Shown: positions 50,023-63,668 of the stretch, piece by piece | Position numbering within the stretch: position 1 is the stretch's first letter | Layout of the letters: each line of letters opens with the position of its first letter | Assembly (NCBI GenBank): GCA_027579435.1 | Contig: JANBPK010000849.1 | Location: forward strand, 62,001 to 126,000 | Length of the DNA: 64,000 nucleotides | From: Candolleomyces eurysporus | Taxonomy: Eukaryota; Basidiomycota; Agaricomycetes; Agaricales; Psathyrellaceae | Direction of reading: 5' to 3' | Notes under the pieces: generated by a model | Databases searched by the model: none | Told to the model about the DNA's origin: nothing | The model's input: only the letters and a program-made list of their open reading frames with translations | Translations under genes and position numbers: made by a program

Positions 50023-50901
50023 AAAGGATGAAACAATACATGCTGTACGTTATACGGTACAAGCATGTAGAGCATGGGCCAGCCTTGTGCTGAATTTTAT
50101 GACATATACCAGGCTTGCTCCTAACATTGTATTTGTATGTAAAGTTCGTACCATCAATAAAAGGGTCTGGCTTGCAACGATGTGCCATACAAGGCTAGTA
50201 AAAGGGTAGGTATTGCAATACCTGGAATGTGAAAGAGATACAGGGGGAATATAATGAGGTAGAATAGATATAGCTGGCATACATGGCTGTGAAATAATTG
50301 AGGCTTTCAATACAAGAGTGTCTCCAAGATTGTACTGTCAGTGTATTCCTTGCACCATTCTGTCATTTGATACACCTTGCTTGATCAGAATCCCCCACCA
50401 TATGTATTCCAACTGCAAAATTTATATGTAAATATGTGCATAAGTGATATCTTGTGAGGCTCAGACATGTTGAGAGTAAGCCTTGGTGCAGGAGGTGAAG
50501 TAGGCACAAGGATGGTGTGCCAATCCATGATTCCTGTGCCTGGCAGCAGTGTCACAAAGAAGGTCTAGCCACCCTTGTGGGGATCATGTTGGGATTTAAT
50601 TCTAAGGTAGGCTGTACATAAGAGTGGTAAGTAGACATGTATATTTCTCATTCTATCTTCTCTTCTTGACCTTAGCTTCCCAGATTATGATAGGAAAGGA
50701 AGTCAGAATTTAAGTTGGAGTTTCAAAGTGAAGGATATCTGCACTTTGAGCCTCATTGCTGTGATTACATTGAGTCAAGTTCAACTCTTTGTTGCTCCCT
50801 TTCTATACTCTGGTTGTAGCTAGGGTTATTTCATTATAAACCAAGACTTTGAAGATGTGCAGTTGGAAAAAATCAAAATAGAATAACAGCAACATGGGTT
50901 G
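50023..50901. other. AT-rich stretch between FunK1 fragment and transposase
   Basis: Low-complexity, CpG-poor sequence with no supported gene. It may hold one end of the Plavaka-type element, but I could not identify terminal inverted repeats by eye. Confidence 0.4.
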
Positions 50902-53900
50902 TTACAGGTCTGCATATCCAAGAGCGCTCAATTCTCCTTCACCTCCCTCTCCATCTTCAGGCCCATAGCCAGCTTCTTCTTCCTCTCCGTCATCACCCTC
51001 TTCAAGTTTCTGAGTATAGCCATAGTCCTCATCATCACCACCCACTCCATCATCCCTTGTTGATAATGCCCATTCAGCCTTATCTTCATCATTCTGAAGT
51101 TCCTCAGCTGTATCTTCTAGCTCAACTAGCTCTTCAGCTTGTTCCTCGTGCTCGTCATGATACTGTAGGTCAATCTTGTCTCGGTCGCCAAGGAACTGGT
51201 CAACCACCTCTCTGATTGCCTCATGTCCAGCAGCACCACCACGATACCGCATGAACATGTCCCGGTCAACAAAACTGTTGATTCATTTAAGTTGATTAGA
51301 CTTGCTGAGATGAAATAGAGACTCACATATTGACAAAGAAATAGTTCCAGTCCAATCCATCTTCATCACTCCGAACAAATGTTGCACCAAGGTTGTTGTT
51401 TGATCGTCCAAGTGCGTCATCAGGGATTAGATGAACTGCACGGATGACCTGGGATGGATCAAGGAACCCAAAGGAAACAAGATCTTTGTCCTTCTTCTCG
51501 TCAACAAAACCAACCCTTGGGAGCTGCTTGGCCTGGAATCCAAACTTTCGGGTTTTATCAAGACCATACCACCGAATCCAGAGAAACTCCATATCATATG
51601 ATTTGAGTGTGTTTGTCCCAGGAGCTTTGTGAAGAACACGGCAGTGAAAGATACCCAGAACACGGGCATACCAGTAAGGGTGGTGAACTTGTCCTTCAGC
51701 AATTTCGGTTTCATGAGATAAAATCATGATATCGGCATGTGTTCGAGGGTTTATAGAGTCTTGCTGGCGGCGCAAATCGTAAGTTGTGTAATTAATGCGC
51801 AGGACTTTGTGGCGGTAGATGACATTCCGGTCAATGATGACTTGCTCCAAATCTTTATCGGAAAAGTGATGCTCATTGGAGTCGTAAGCTTCACCCAGGA
51901 TGCGTAGTAGGAGGTGGGTCTTCAGCTTTCGGACAAAGTTCTGTGAATAAGTCAATAATGGTCCCAAAAATTGAAGACTTTAGTTAAAACCTTAAGTGCT
52001 GGGTCGCCTTTGTTCTCGGCCTGCCATTTACGAAGGTCAATCCGATTCTGAGTCTTGACTTGTTGTGACATGTGGTGGTGAACATCTGGAGACGTCAAAG
52101 GCAATGCTTCAATGAATTGAAATGGTATCCATGGCATATGACCATGGTTCCTCTTCATCTTGGCCTTGTATAGCTTCTGAGCCTGCTCCACCCGGAATAT
52201 AGCCCGATTACGAGCTTCTTGCTTTGCCAAGCCAGCTGTATACTGCTCCTTTGCCTTTGAAACACGATGGAATTCGGCTTTTGGGCTTTTGTGAGCAACC
52301 TCATTCTACATGGTGAAGGTGTGAGAGAGCAGGTGAATACAACACAATCCTGAACTCACATGTTGTGATGTGTAGTTGTCTGTGGTTCCCATTTGGCGAA
52401 TGTATGCAACATAGTGGCCAAGTGCATGGAGCTTGTAAGTGATGAGATTGAATTCACGCTTACGCCCTTTGCCTGACTTCTGGCCACCTTTTCTAGCTGC
52501 CTCCTCTCTGGGTAGATCTCGAGTATCATACTCCTTGCAAGTCTTTGATTTAAACTCACGTAATATCTTCCCAAGGCGGAATGTTGATGCCTCGAGCTCA
52601 ATAAGTGATGAAGAGGAGTGCCGCCGAAGCTTTGCTAGTGCATGCCAGGTTGCCAGCTCGAATAGAAGCTTTCGAACAATAGTCCTATGAGGTGCAGGAA
52701 GGAGCTCGTTGAATGCAGGAATGGCACACTGCCCTGTGGTGAGTTTATGATAAAAATGAATGTATCCTGACAATCTACCTGTAGAAGGTCTTCATAGTCA
52801 CGAGCGGCAAGTTTCTTGAGACCAGAAACATTGTTTGAGAACTTCCGGATGGTGTCACGTCCAAATGTTGGAAAAGATCGATAGCTATACAACATTTATC
52901 AGTGCCTCCAGTTGTAGAAGCTGAGAAAATTACCGTTCATTCAATATTTGGAGAGCCCCATCACCCACTGCACGCAGGATCCTTAACAAGTGTATGAAGA
53001 CTGCTTTCCAAACGCCCAGCTCAAACTCATGGAGAAAGTCTGGTGCAAGGAGCGCATAGAAGTTGACACCAAATCTGTACAGTCGTATTGAGAATGAGCT
53101 CTAAGACAAGCAGGTTTGTTAGCAGCAGTGATAATACATTTGATAACTTACCCGTGTTGGAACTAATGACCATGGTCCAAGGGGATTTGTCACAGAATTT
53201 GATTTGAATGAAGTTCCATCAACATAAAGGGCAATCCGTGCATCCTGGATTGCTTCCTGTACTTTTGGATTATCCACTCGAGGGAAGGAGGTGTGTATTG
53301 CAATATCTCTCTTTGTTCCAAGCTCTGACACTCGAGACTTGGATACAAGACATCGAGGGCATGGGCATGTAGAGAGATTCTTGATGCAGGCAAGTAGGAT
53401 TCTGTCAAACAAGTGTCAGTCTGAGATCTAACAATTGAATCAGAACTCACTTCTCCAGGTAGTCAAGTGAGTATGTAAAAAAACGGGGGAATACAGTCCG
53501 AAGGATGTTATCCCAGAACTCCATGTCCTTTCCATAGAGGTACGCATGCATTAGCTCATCATCTAGCATAATGAGCCAAACTGCATGAAAGAGCTCGCGC
53601 CGCAGATGCGCCAGAGTCTCTGCTGTGGGTTCAATACCAAAGGTCTTGGAGTACCAGTCGTGAATGTCATCAGGGAGCTGTTACAATTAAAATAAGTTTG
53701 AAAGCAAAGAGCAATTGGGTCATACCTTGGGAAGATATGCAACATGATGCACTGCCATTGATGATGGCTTCCCCCGGACGTATTTTGAGAGATTTCCAAA
53801 GAAGAGATAGACAGGCCAGAGTGATTGCGACCCAAAGTTTGTCAGCAGTGTCCCATCTGAGCCCAGCATCAATGCCGCCACAACAACTTCCTTGTCGTTC

Positions 53901-55179
53901 CCATTCTTTTTGGCGAGATTTAGGCACTCTTTGTGCGCCTGTATGAAAGCATTTGAGGCGTAAAGTTCGTGGTACTGGCGTTCTGGAGCCAGCATGGGGT
54001 CAGCATTCTGCTTGAATTCTTGAAATGGTGCGATGTGCATAAATTCAGCAAGGGGATCACGAAAGACGGCTTCAATAATGCCAAGGATTGGACGCATCAT
54101 GATGCCATGAACTTCGTATTGGGGAGCAGCATCAACAGAGGGGTGCTCAACACCATCACAGGGAACGGAGATGCTGACAGACTTGCTCCTCCAGCAGTCG
54201 TCAATTGGGAACAGTTCGTTCTGCTGGCCTTTATTTTCCTCGTACTTGTCAAGTGCATTGAGACCCAGGTCCATACGAAATCCAGCCATTTCCTCGAGCT
54301 TGAAGTCTGGATGCTGGAGCACATTCTTGATCAAGTCATCTGATCGAGCCTTGGAGCTTGCCACCGACTTGCTGATTTGGTGCCATCCCATAAAGAGGGC
54401 AATTGAGCGATTGGGAAAGATGGTGGGAGGCGGAACCAGTGGGTCCAAGCTTTCAGGATGATCGTACATGTTGTCAGCAGAACCAAAGGTGATAATCTCG
54501 GCATCAAGAGTTGACGCATCAGCAGTGTGAGCCAGTGTTAAGGCAGAGTCGGGAGTATAGCTGGGACAGCCAAAAGGATAAATACGGTACAGGCCAAAGT
54601 CGTTCTGTTTGGTTTGGTATGGTACTGAATTTTCGGTGAACCCATCCTCAGGCTCGAGACCACTAGTTGGTGGTAGGATCTCTTGGTAGAGTGGNTTTTT
54701 TTACTCTACAACCTGGTGTTTCGTCGCAGAAAGATTGCTCCCTATCCAAAGAAGCATCGAGAACAGCACCAGGAATTTCGGCCAAGCCAAGAGGATTATC
54801 GGCATCCATTCCCAATTTTTCGGGGGTCTCGAGCACTGGATCAAGAGGTACAGCCAAGGTAGGTGGGCGTGTGTGATGTTGGGTTCGGAAATTCTGAACC
54901 AAATTGGGCGATGAAATCGCGGTAAAAATGAGGTGAAAGTATACGTACTAGACGGTTGTGATCTCCACTTGTGGTTATACCCCTTTCCCTCTCCTTCCGA
55001 CCTATTGCTTTCATTTTTTCACGAGTCCTAGCAACCCGCTCTCCCGAATCCCGGCGCTGCAACCCCTTTGGTTTGAATCTTCTACTGGGGCATTTGGATT
55101 GGTGAGCGGTCCCTGATCGTCCTGGCTGAATCCTTGTCTTGCAGTGAATACATCTTCGTGACGGACTTGGAGGGTCCAT
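50902..55179 (-). CDS. Tnp2/Plavaka-type CACTA transposase
   Basis: Start ATG 55179 (MDPPSPSRRC); exon 1 ends 54949 and exon 2 starts 54893, with several further short introns. The N-terminus has a C2HC finger-like motif (CIHCKTRIQPGRSGTAHQSKC spacing). The body matches the Plavaka/Tnp2 pattern: PVYLFFGNLSKYVRGKPSS, LPDDIHDWY, CPCPRCL, LLAPDFLHEFELGVWK, LHALGHYVAYIRQMGTTDNY. An acidic tail closes the protein (EEGDDGEEEEAGYGPEDGEG). The transposase cuts and pastes an element with terminal inverted repeats. An N at 54695 breaks the frame only if counted as a base. With it ignored the frames I followed are open, so the gene may be functional. Confidence 0.85.
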
Positions 55180-55364
55180 GTTGAGCTGCGTTGAGCTTGA
55201 AGAGCAGACGAGAACGCCAACCAAAGTCGGTTGATTCTATTTTTGGAAAGGTCTGTCCACGTGATTGATTAAGCCGACGCGTCGCGTTGGAGGGGATGCG
55301 CATTAGTATCTCCCCACCTTTCTTTCTTTCTTTCCACCGTCATATTTGCTCAATTGTCCCTGCT

Positions 55365-58091
55365 ATGCCCCGCCAACGTCGCCCACAATCCACAGCCTCC
55401 AGTGATACCAACGCTGTCAAAGACCCGGACCACCCTCTGTACCCTGACTATGTCGAACATGCACGCCGTGTTGTTGCGGGAATGAAGGTGGCGATGAACA
55501 AGCAGAAGGTTAAAACCCCATCGTACGTACAGCCAAGGCCATGAGTACAGCATATAGATGCTTAGTTTATGCCAGCGCCGTGCCCATCTTGAGCCCTTAC
55601 ATCCTGCGTGCTCGTGCAATCCCAATCCTCGTATCGCCTTGGATTCACATTGAGACAATTTTGAAGGGAGGATTGATCGAGATATCAACAATGTCAGTTG
55701 AATTGTCTCCTGATGACCGCATATACTCATGAATCCTAGCGCCGAAGAGGACGCCGGCACCTTACAGCTCCCGGAGTTCTATGAGGAAATCTGTGCAATG
55801 ATGCCGGGCAATTTCTACGATATGCTTTCGTACGCTTATGGGTTAAGCCCCGGTTCAACTGAGCAGTTTGTATTATGGGTGAGCTCATTGNTTTTTTCTG
55901 CCTTTCTCGATCGCTAAGTCTGGCCCTAGCTGCACGAAAGCGCTGTCAGCGCTCGCACAGACACCACCGGCCAGTTCAAGGCTGCCGCTCACCGATATCT
56001 TCCACAAGCTATAGATGGAGCTCTCACGGAGGAGCTCTTATCCCTCACAGACAAGTCTGCTCGTGGAAACGCGCATCCAGACTTTTCCCGAGCCCTAATT
56101 CCTCATGAAGATCGTGAGATATTTGACGACGATCCCAGGTATATTTGACGTGATATCCTTGTGCTACCATGCTGATTTTGTCTACGGCGTAGTAAATACC
56201 GTGCTGAGGTGGACAATGGCGAGCGTGTAAATACGGAAGAGAGCTGGCCTTCATTTGTATTCGCTGATGACGTTTCATATGACCCTGATGATCCCGTAAA
56301 TGGCTTTGGAACGGGGCATGTGTTCAAGCGAGTGAGTGACTTCTCTTTAGCTAAGAATGCGCGGCACTCAAACGTGTCCCAGTTTCTAAATCATGAGCTT
56401 GTCGGGGCGTCTGGTGCTGGTGGTGTAAAGCCAAATGGAACTCGCCCATCGAAGTCACTGAGCTGGAATATTACGGATGTGAATGCTCGGATAGGTGCTT
56501 ATATCATGGCTCACGTACGCACACCCATCTTGTTTGACCTATTGTCGCTGATGATTTGATTCTAGGCCTATGTAGCCATGTCAGGGATGTCCGAATTCGG
56601 TCCTGAAGATGGAGAGTACAGCGTGCAGGGCCTTTATGACAATGTTGTGAAGCTCCTCAGCGTGGATGACGACTGGACAAGAGAAACTTTAGCTCAGATG
56701 ACAAGGTTTGTGCTCACCTCGCTCGCTTTCAAGGTTGGATCTATTGATTATCTTGATCCTTCAGGGACGTTCCGTTCATCAATCATGGAGCCAAGGGCAA
56801 AAGTCTACAGCCTCGTCGCGACAAAGAAGGTCAACAGCGCCGTTGTCCTGTGGAGCTCGCTCTCGAGAAGCGAAGGGCAAAGCAGCAAACACAGAATCAA
56901 GGTACATGTCCAATGCTCCAACAATTAATTACTATCTGATGTCCCATGCCAGCAGCGCACTCGCACCAATTATGGGGTTGTGGCACTGGCCGTAAGTCCA
57001 TTATTTTGACTAGCTGTATCATCTATCTATTTCGTCTTTAACTTCTTGAAATGGCTCTGAAGCCACCGCCGCCAACAATCGGTCATCGGCTCGAGGGGGC
57101 GGTAAGTCTTTGACGGCTTATGTCCGCTATTGGAAGCTCATATCGCATTCACAGCTTCGAATTCAGCTTCCAGAAACGCTTCGAATAACGCTGCATCTAC
57201 TAGCGGTCACCGTTCGAGCTCGGCACAGCAAAACAAGCAACCGAGTCAGGCCGAGTTGCCTAACGTCGAGGATAGTGAAGACGACGAGACTCCCTCAGGA
57301 TCAATAGTCCGACGTCGTAAGCGGGCAGTACGTACTCAACCTTTCCATTTCCAATGTTCTTTATTCTCAACAAATCCAGCCACCCACACCGTATGTAGAT
57401 CAAGAATACTCCGCCGCCCTGTTCAAAATCAGCGGGGATTTGGGTGAATACGACGATGGGAATGAGGAGGAAGTGCCTCCAGCAAAAAAAACAGGCACGT
57501 ATTGTGATTCTGGACTGACACGTTGCGCTCTGAGCTCACAAGTCCTCAATTCGTCTAGCGGCTCTCAAGCTCAAAGGCAAAAGGGAAGGCTCCCGCTCAC
57601 AAACTGACTGCCGCCGTCGATTATGTTTGTTTATTGAGCTTAGTACTCCACAAGGTTCTCACTGACTCAATCATTCTCATCGCACCAGGGCACGGACAAC
57701 GGGAGTGAATCCGATAGCCAGGAACGTAACGACAATCAAACTATCATCCGTGGCTTGAACTACGTCGACTACACGGTCCCAAAGGTACAAATCACTCGTT
57801 AATCTGTATTTTTTTTTACTTACCCATTATTTTTAGACTCTGAAGGCCGCACGACAACGTACAGTTGGTCTTGGCACCCCTAGAGGTGAGGAAACCCAGG
57901 TCAGCCGACGAAACGGTGGTCATGCTGCGGAGAGGGATGGGAACGGGACTCACGGATTCAAGGTTCCCAATCTCCCTAGCTATTTCGCAAGCAACAACCC
58001 GACTTCATCAGCTGCAACCGGTTCCCGAGTCCTCCGTAACCTTCCATCCCGAGCGGCAAGCTCTCGATCGCAAACGCCGGCTGCTCGTTAG
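55365..58091 (+). CDS. DUF6698-like protein
   Basis: Start ATG 55365 (MPRQRRPQST). Exons 55365-55522, 55740-55878, 55930-56138, 56193-56514, 56566-56705 and 56765-56901 join in frame, followed by several short exons to a stop at 58089-58091. The middle has WPSFVFADDVSYDPDDPVNG, a Trp/Asp/Pro block, then GAYIMAHAYVAMSGMSEF and VDDDWTRETLAQMTRDVPF. This order resembles the Agaricomycete DUF6698 family, whose function is unknown. The C-terminal third is low-complexity and basic, with a KRRA stretch and an end of SSRSQTPAAR. It starts 186 bp from the divergent transposase start, so the two may share a promoter. An N at 55891 lies in an intron. Confidence 0.65.
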
Positions 58092-59378
58092 CTCGCTCAA
58101 TCCATCTCATTTGCTCGTGTAGTTCTTACTCGGTGGTGGTTATATGGACCTCTGGCTGCTATTCCTACAGCTTCTCGATTAGAACCGCTCTCTTCAACTT
58201 GCTTTAGACCTATGATGGACATTATGGACTTGTCTTGCACTCGATTTCATACCCTCTGGGCTCGTTTCTTTCTCTACCTCTCACTTAGCTTCGTTTCAAC
58301 TTGCTATTAACTGCTCTTTCACTAGTCAGGGCTCGTACCATTGGCGCTCTTTTACTCTGTCTGTAATTCATAATTCTGTGGCTTTATGTAGATCAGAGCG
58401 TGTCCAGCAATGTAGCAGCATCCTTTGCTACCTAAATCAATCAACACGCGCCCAGCCACAGCCCGACAAGCCAGACATATGATCTCTGAGATTGTACTTG
58501 AAATGTATGTGCAATGTATTGGACATTGCCATACATGACGGTGCGAAGGTCAAGTTGACATACATTCCGAATACATTTTGCTCTTACCATGTATTTCATG
58601 GCCAAACTTGTAACGGCTTGCATTGCCAAGCAAACCTTTTTTCGCAATGCGCTATTAAGTCCCATGTCTGGAGCTCGAGGCCTTGCGAGCAATATATTTA
58701 CAGGTACCAGATACAAGCTAGATACATCGTATCGACCTTTTTGCTGATGTTCACCTATTGCTTGTTGCGAGCGAGGGCGGTCTCTCATTCTATCACGGTC
58801 TCAACTCAGAATTCATACAGATCCAGACAATGGTATAATGTTGATTTCTCACTGGTTCGCTACCATCTGTCATCTGTGCGTTCAGTGGGGTCCTCGACAG
58901 GATCTTCTCCATGTGCAACCCGGCTTTCATGCTTATGAGAGGGGGACGCGGTCGTTTGAAAGTTTGTCAACACGATACCTTCTCTGTCTCTCATCCTCAT
59001 CACGCTTTCCGCTGCCCTCTTTTGTCGCGATCTCCTCTCCGGACTGTACTGCCGTTCTCTGCCGCCGGCCCTGTGGCCGCAAGAGAACCCTCACGGTCGC
59101 GGCAACTCAGCCGGCATTCGCGTCATTCGTACGTCATTTGTCCTCTATAGGCCATCTTCCTCTATCTCCAGGCTTCTGCTTCTTCGTCTTTCTTACCAAC
59201 CATCTTCGTCTGTCTTACAAACCTCCCTCTGAGTTTTTTTATCGTATTCGTAAGTCGCTTGCTACTGGACTATATCTTCGGTCCCTCACCCCGCGGCTCA
59301 CATCCTCAAACCTCCTCGCCTACACTCTCAGCCCTCCAATCGATCAGCGTAAACATCGGAGATTGATTAACCGGTAGG
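58092..59378. other. Intergenic region
   Basis: No gene supported. Frames at 58440-58940 and 58838-59377 lack motifs. The 59150-59375 part is pyrimidine-rich, as expected for a promoter and leader of the following gene. Confidence 0.45.
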
Positions 59379-60833
59379 ATGCCCACAGCTCATCCAGGCG
59401 ACACCGTCCTCGTAACAGGAGCCAACGGATACATACCTATCTGGGTCGTCCGTAAACTTCTCGAAAAGGGTTACAACGTCCGCGGTACAGTACGGAAAGC
59501 CGAGAAGGGCGAGCACCTCAACAAGTATTTCGATAGCTATGTGAAGCAGGGGAAATTGGAGCTGGTTGTTGTGGAGGATATTACAAAGGTCATTATAATT
59601 CTTTGAGCTGGAAGGCGGCGATGGTAGCTGACGAGGGACTCTGTGTCACAGGAAGGAGCGTTCGACGAAGCTGTGAAAGGTGTCGACGCGATCGAGCATA
59701 TGGCTTCGCCGTTCCATGAAAACGTGGATGACCCTGAAGGTACAACCCCGTCCACTCCTCCATCTTAATTTTCCTTCGCTTATTAACTTCTCAAAATCCA
59801 GAGTTCATCAGGCCCGCCGTCGATGGTACACTCGGCATCCTCAAGAGTGCGCTGAAGAATAAGTCCGTTATTGTCCTTCCCTCTCCCCTAGTTCCCCATA
59901 TTGAACCCACATTTTGTCCCTCTTTCGATAGCCCCGCCATCAAACGCATCGTTATAACCTCGAGCTGCGCTGCCGTCATCACGATCACACCCGAAGCCCG
60001 CACCTTCAGCGAAGCAGACTGGAATGAACTATCCATCAAGGAGACCCGGGAACAAGGGAGAAAAGCGCCCCCAATGACGAAGTACAGGGCGTCAAAGACT
60101 TTGGCGGAGAAAGCTGTCTGGAAATTCTATGAAGAGGATGTGAAGAAGGAGGGGACGGCTAGTTGGGATGTTGTGGTGTTGAATCCGCCTTTTGTTTTCG
60201 GTGTACGTTGCCTTCTGTTGAATTTCAAACTCTGCCTTTCCGCTGACCATTTGCATTTCCTTAAATCGTGATTGTCGACACCTCTCAATAGCCTGGAATT
60301 CAAGAAATTTCCTCCACCTCCGCACTCAATACGTCCCTCAAAGCCTGGTACGACTTTGTGTACTCATCCACCAGCTCTGCCAAACCGAAAGAGGCATTCG
60401 AGGTGTCGAATTCATGGGTTGACGTGAGGGATTTGGCGGATGCGCATGTGCTCGCGTTGGAAAAGGAGGAAGCGGGCGGGGAGAGGATCATCGTTACGGA
60501 GGGGGTATATATTTGGCAGGAGTGGCGTGCGTAATTTTCTGTTGTCTCTCTCTGTTGCTTGCTCTCCCTTCCTTCAACTCGTGAGTTGACTGACCCTCGA
60601 CTTCTTTCCTATAAACAGTTGACATCGCCAACGCCCTGCCCTCCTCCCTGGTCGAAAAGACGAGCAACCCGCTCCCCAAGGGTTTCCCGGAGATTACGGC
60701 TCAGCCTCAAAACCTCACGTATAAAGTCAAGTACGATACCGCTAAGGAGCAGAGGATCCTGGGGGTAAAGTATAGGACGAAGGAGGAGACGACCAGAGAT
60801 ACCGTGGAAGACTTCGTTAGAAGGGGGTGGTGA
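59379..60833 (+). CDS. NAD(P)H-dependent ketone/methylglyoxal reductase-like extended SDR (GRE2 type)
   Basis: Six exons (59379-59588, 59652-59739, 59802-59862, 59932-60202, 60292-60526, 60619-60833) join in frame to 359 aa, a normal length for the family. The N-terminal cofactor motif is VTGANGYI, followed by a basic patch RGTVRK that favours [13 protein letters not shown] carries the catalytic Ser region, and YRASK is the YxxxK catalytic motif. The [15 protein letters not shown] motif is typical of the dihydroflavonol-reductase/GRE2 group. It should reduce carbonyl compounds such as methylglyoxal or other aldehydes and ketones in the cytosol. The substrate is not readable from sequence. Confidence 0.9.
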
Positions 60834-61371
60834 GACGTAGCGGGGTCTGCTAGAAGAGTCGGGAATCGAGGGTGATAAAGAAGAGTAGTGAGTAGCACTC
60901 AGCTTTGAATGTGTTCAGTCAATCTGGCGGCATATTGCTATCATGATTGTATTTGGAAGCCATGACCAGGAGTGAGTCGAGATAACACTCGAGATTAGAG
61001 GTATGAGTCCGCACTCTCGAACATCAATTGATCATCAGTGAACCGAGTTGCGTGAAGGGTGAGATATCGCAGAAGTAGCAAGCTGTTAGTATAGATTGAC
61101 GGACTGCACAGAGCTCCAGATATGAACGAAGATCGTTGAAATAAGCGAAAAAGGGTACACTGGCGTGTAGCGAAGTCATCGAAGTCATCACTGATAAGTA
61201 GTACTATGTACGGCTTGTCATTTTGCATTTGTGATATTGCTACAAATGTACACGTCGGGGTCAGGTGCTGAGCAGAAAAAACTACAGAAATTTCTGTGGA
61301 CAAACGAGGAGACGTAAATAAATAGAATGTGACAGATCTATAAATGAAGAATAGCAGGTACACTAAAATGA
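60834..61371. other. Intergenic region between convergent genes
   Basis: No gene seen. Confidence 0.45.
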
Positions 61372-63521
61372 TCAAGGGCTGCGAGGATTTGACCGAGACG
61401 TAGGTGAACAAGGACTGCGATTAGTACGTTTAGCCGCTGGCCGAGTATCTGGATAGTCGTCAGAAGCTCTTTTCAACGGACTTCGCTCAGTCGAAGGTCG
61501 CATCGAAGGAACAGCTGGGATCAGAGGAGCGGGAGTGACACATCTCGTGGCAGTGTCTTCAGCCTCTGCTTTCTCCAATGCTGCAATTCCATCGTCAAAA
61601 AGTCGAAGAACATGAGCATAGTGATCTTCAGCGCTCGACCGTAACGACTTGAGGATGGCCGTTGCATTTGCCGGTTTCTCATGAGTGATTCGAATCTTCT
61701 CTCGGATAATCGATCGAAGGAAAGCTCGGAACCCGTACAAAACGTTGACACAAGCTTCTGGCCAGCGTGAAGCGATACTGTATGGTATTGAATCCACCGC
61801 CAGAAAGCCTAGCTTGAGGCCAGCTGCGTCGTGGCCCTCATATTTGTGCCAGAGGTTCAGGGGATACGGAACGGAATGGAAAATGCCGAGATGGTTGTAC
61901 ACGTGAATGATGTGCGCTAGGACGTATAAAAATGATTCGAGGTCATCTAGATGGTCATGAACCAGGGGACCTGGCATGTCACAACTAGAAAGAACCATTA
62001 CTGATTGGTACAATGCAGTGCCCTGTACGCTGTGTTAGCACCTCGCAGCCGAAATGAGAAGAAGGAATCTTACTATTCGCCAATCAGTCAGAGGCTCAAT
62101 GCCATCCGGAGTAGCATGAATGGCCATGTCAAGGTCAATCAAGATCCCGCGATCACCTGGCTCACTTCCAGGTCTTCCTATCAGAATGTTTCGAATGGAG
62201 ACGTCTCGATGTAATGTTCCTCTCTTCAGCAATTCCATATGACCTATATCAGGACAATCATGATCATCATCAAGGTCAGATAGTGGCCAATGCAGCAGCT
62301 TACCAGCAATAGCATCGCGAAGGGCACAAAGCAGCTCTGTGGCCGATGTAAACTTGGTGACTGGGTCACCGTAACACTTGATGACAACACGTGTGTTGAC
62401 ACGATTCTCGAAATCGGAAGAACAGGTGGCGCTCCGGAACCCGCGCAAATGCGCCGTCTGACCGCGATCCGATTCATAGGAGAGCATTTGAACGACACCA
62501 GAAATCCCTAGAGCCTCTCGAAGGCAAATATACTCGGAGGTCCTATTGTGGGGCCTCCACGAGTCCTTGACAATAAGCTCCTCCCGGCTGACTGGATCGG
62601 AGATGCTCCAACACGTGGTGCAGCGACCACAAATATCGGGGCGACGGAAGAACGGCTCGACGTTATGATGGAGGGGGTATATTATTTCGATGTCATCCGC
62701 TCCACGCGTCTTCAAGGTTCCACTAACTTTGCGTCCGTTCTCAACCCTCCATTGAATGCTGGTATCGAGGCCGATGTCGTTCTCGTTCGGTGAACTGAGT
62801 CCGAGAACAAGTCGTACGAAGGTATGAGGATTTGTATGAATATCGAGAAGGGGAGTGTATTGAACGCCGCTACGGTCGAAGTGGAACAGACGAAGATACT
62901 GCCCTGTGAGAACGAGCACGCGAACAAATCGCCGATTTGGCTGGTGAATGAACAGCTGCCTAAAGCCAAAGCGATGAATATCTTTCAAACTCCATGGGTC
63001 GCTTGAACGTACCTTGCGTAGATCGCGATATGGACCAGTTGCTCGGAAACAGGGGACTCCTCGCCTTCCACCTGAATTTCAATGCAGGAGATATTGGAGA
63101 AGCCAATATCCGCCGAGTGTGTACCTGCAATCATGCGGGGAAGTTGGAAGGACGGACCTTCCGCCTTAATGACAAGGCTAGGCCTGGAGTAGTGGAATTG
63201 GGGATTGGTTTCGCAGTGCTGAAGATCCGTCGTGTGGGTGTCTACTACTTGGCGTGCACCCTGCGCCATCGCGTCACTCGAGAAGTGTTTCACAATCGAA
63301 GAGATGACGTTGAAGAATGGGGTGTAACAGTCGCTGTCAAACAATTTTGCGTAGTTTCGAGGAAGTTTCCAACGGTGGTGTGTGAAGCTATAGGACCGGG
63401 ACCTCTTCAAGAAAGCTTCGATAGCAGAATCAGATGCGAGGTCGTGGTATAGGGAGCGTGCAAACGAATGGTCCGAGAGCTGAACGACACCAACAAGCTC
63501 TGGGGTCGGTTCACCCGCCAT
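61372..63521 (-). CDS. FunK1-type fungal protein kinase
   Basis: Start taken at MAGEPTPELVG (63521). The N-terminal domain is followed by the FunK1 signature FIHQPNRRFVRVLVLTGQ..LRLFHFDRSG. The kinase core has HRD in LHRDVSIRNILI and DLD in place of DFG in LIDLDMA. DDLESFLYVLAHIIHVYN and RWPEACVNVLYGF follow, with a basic proline/serine-rich tail. An intron of about 57 nt that happens to be open sits after DAIAG (near 62300), and another lies at about 62070-62030. The join between the first exon (ending near 63013) and KDIHRFGFRQLF (62988 on) needs a one-base frame change or a 23-nt intron, so it may be frameshifted. FunK1 kinases are expanded in Agaricomycetes; substrates are unknown. Confidence 0.8.
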
Positions 63522-63668
63522 GTACCTGGGTGTAAAAAGAACAAAAAGAAAGAAAAAAAAAGAGCTTCGCACGCTCAAAAGGGGGGGCTTGTCACGCACT
63601 AGGCTGAGTCCCCAAAAACGCAAGTGGGTATCAAGATTGAAGAGTACCACTACATGAATAAGTATAAT

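Noticed and set aside
58838..59377. 179-codon plus-strand frame before the reductase
   Set aside because: Pyrimidine-rich promoter sequence kept open by composition; no motif and no good start context.
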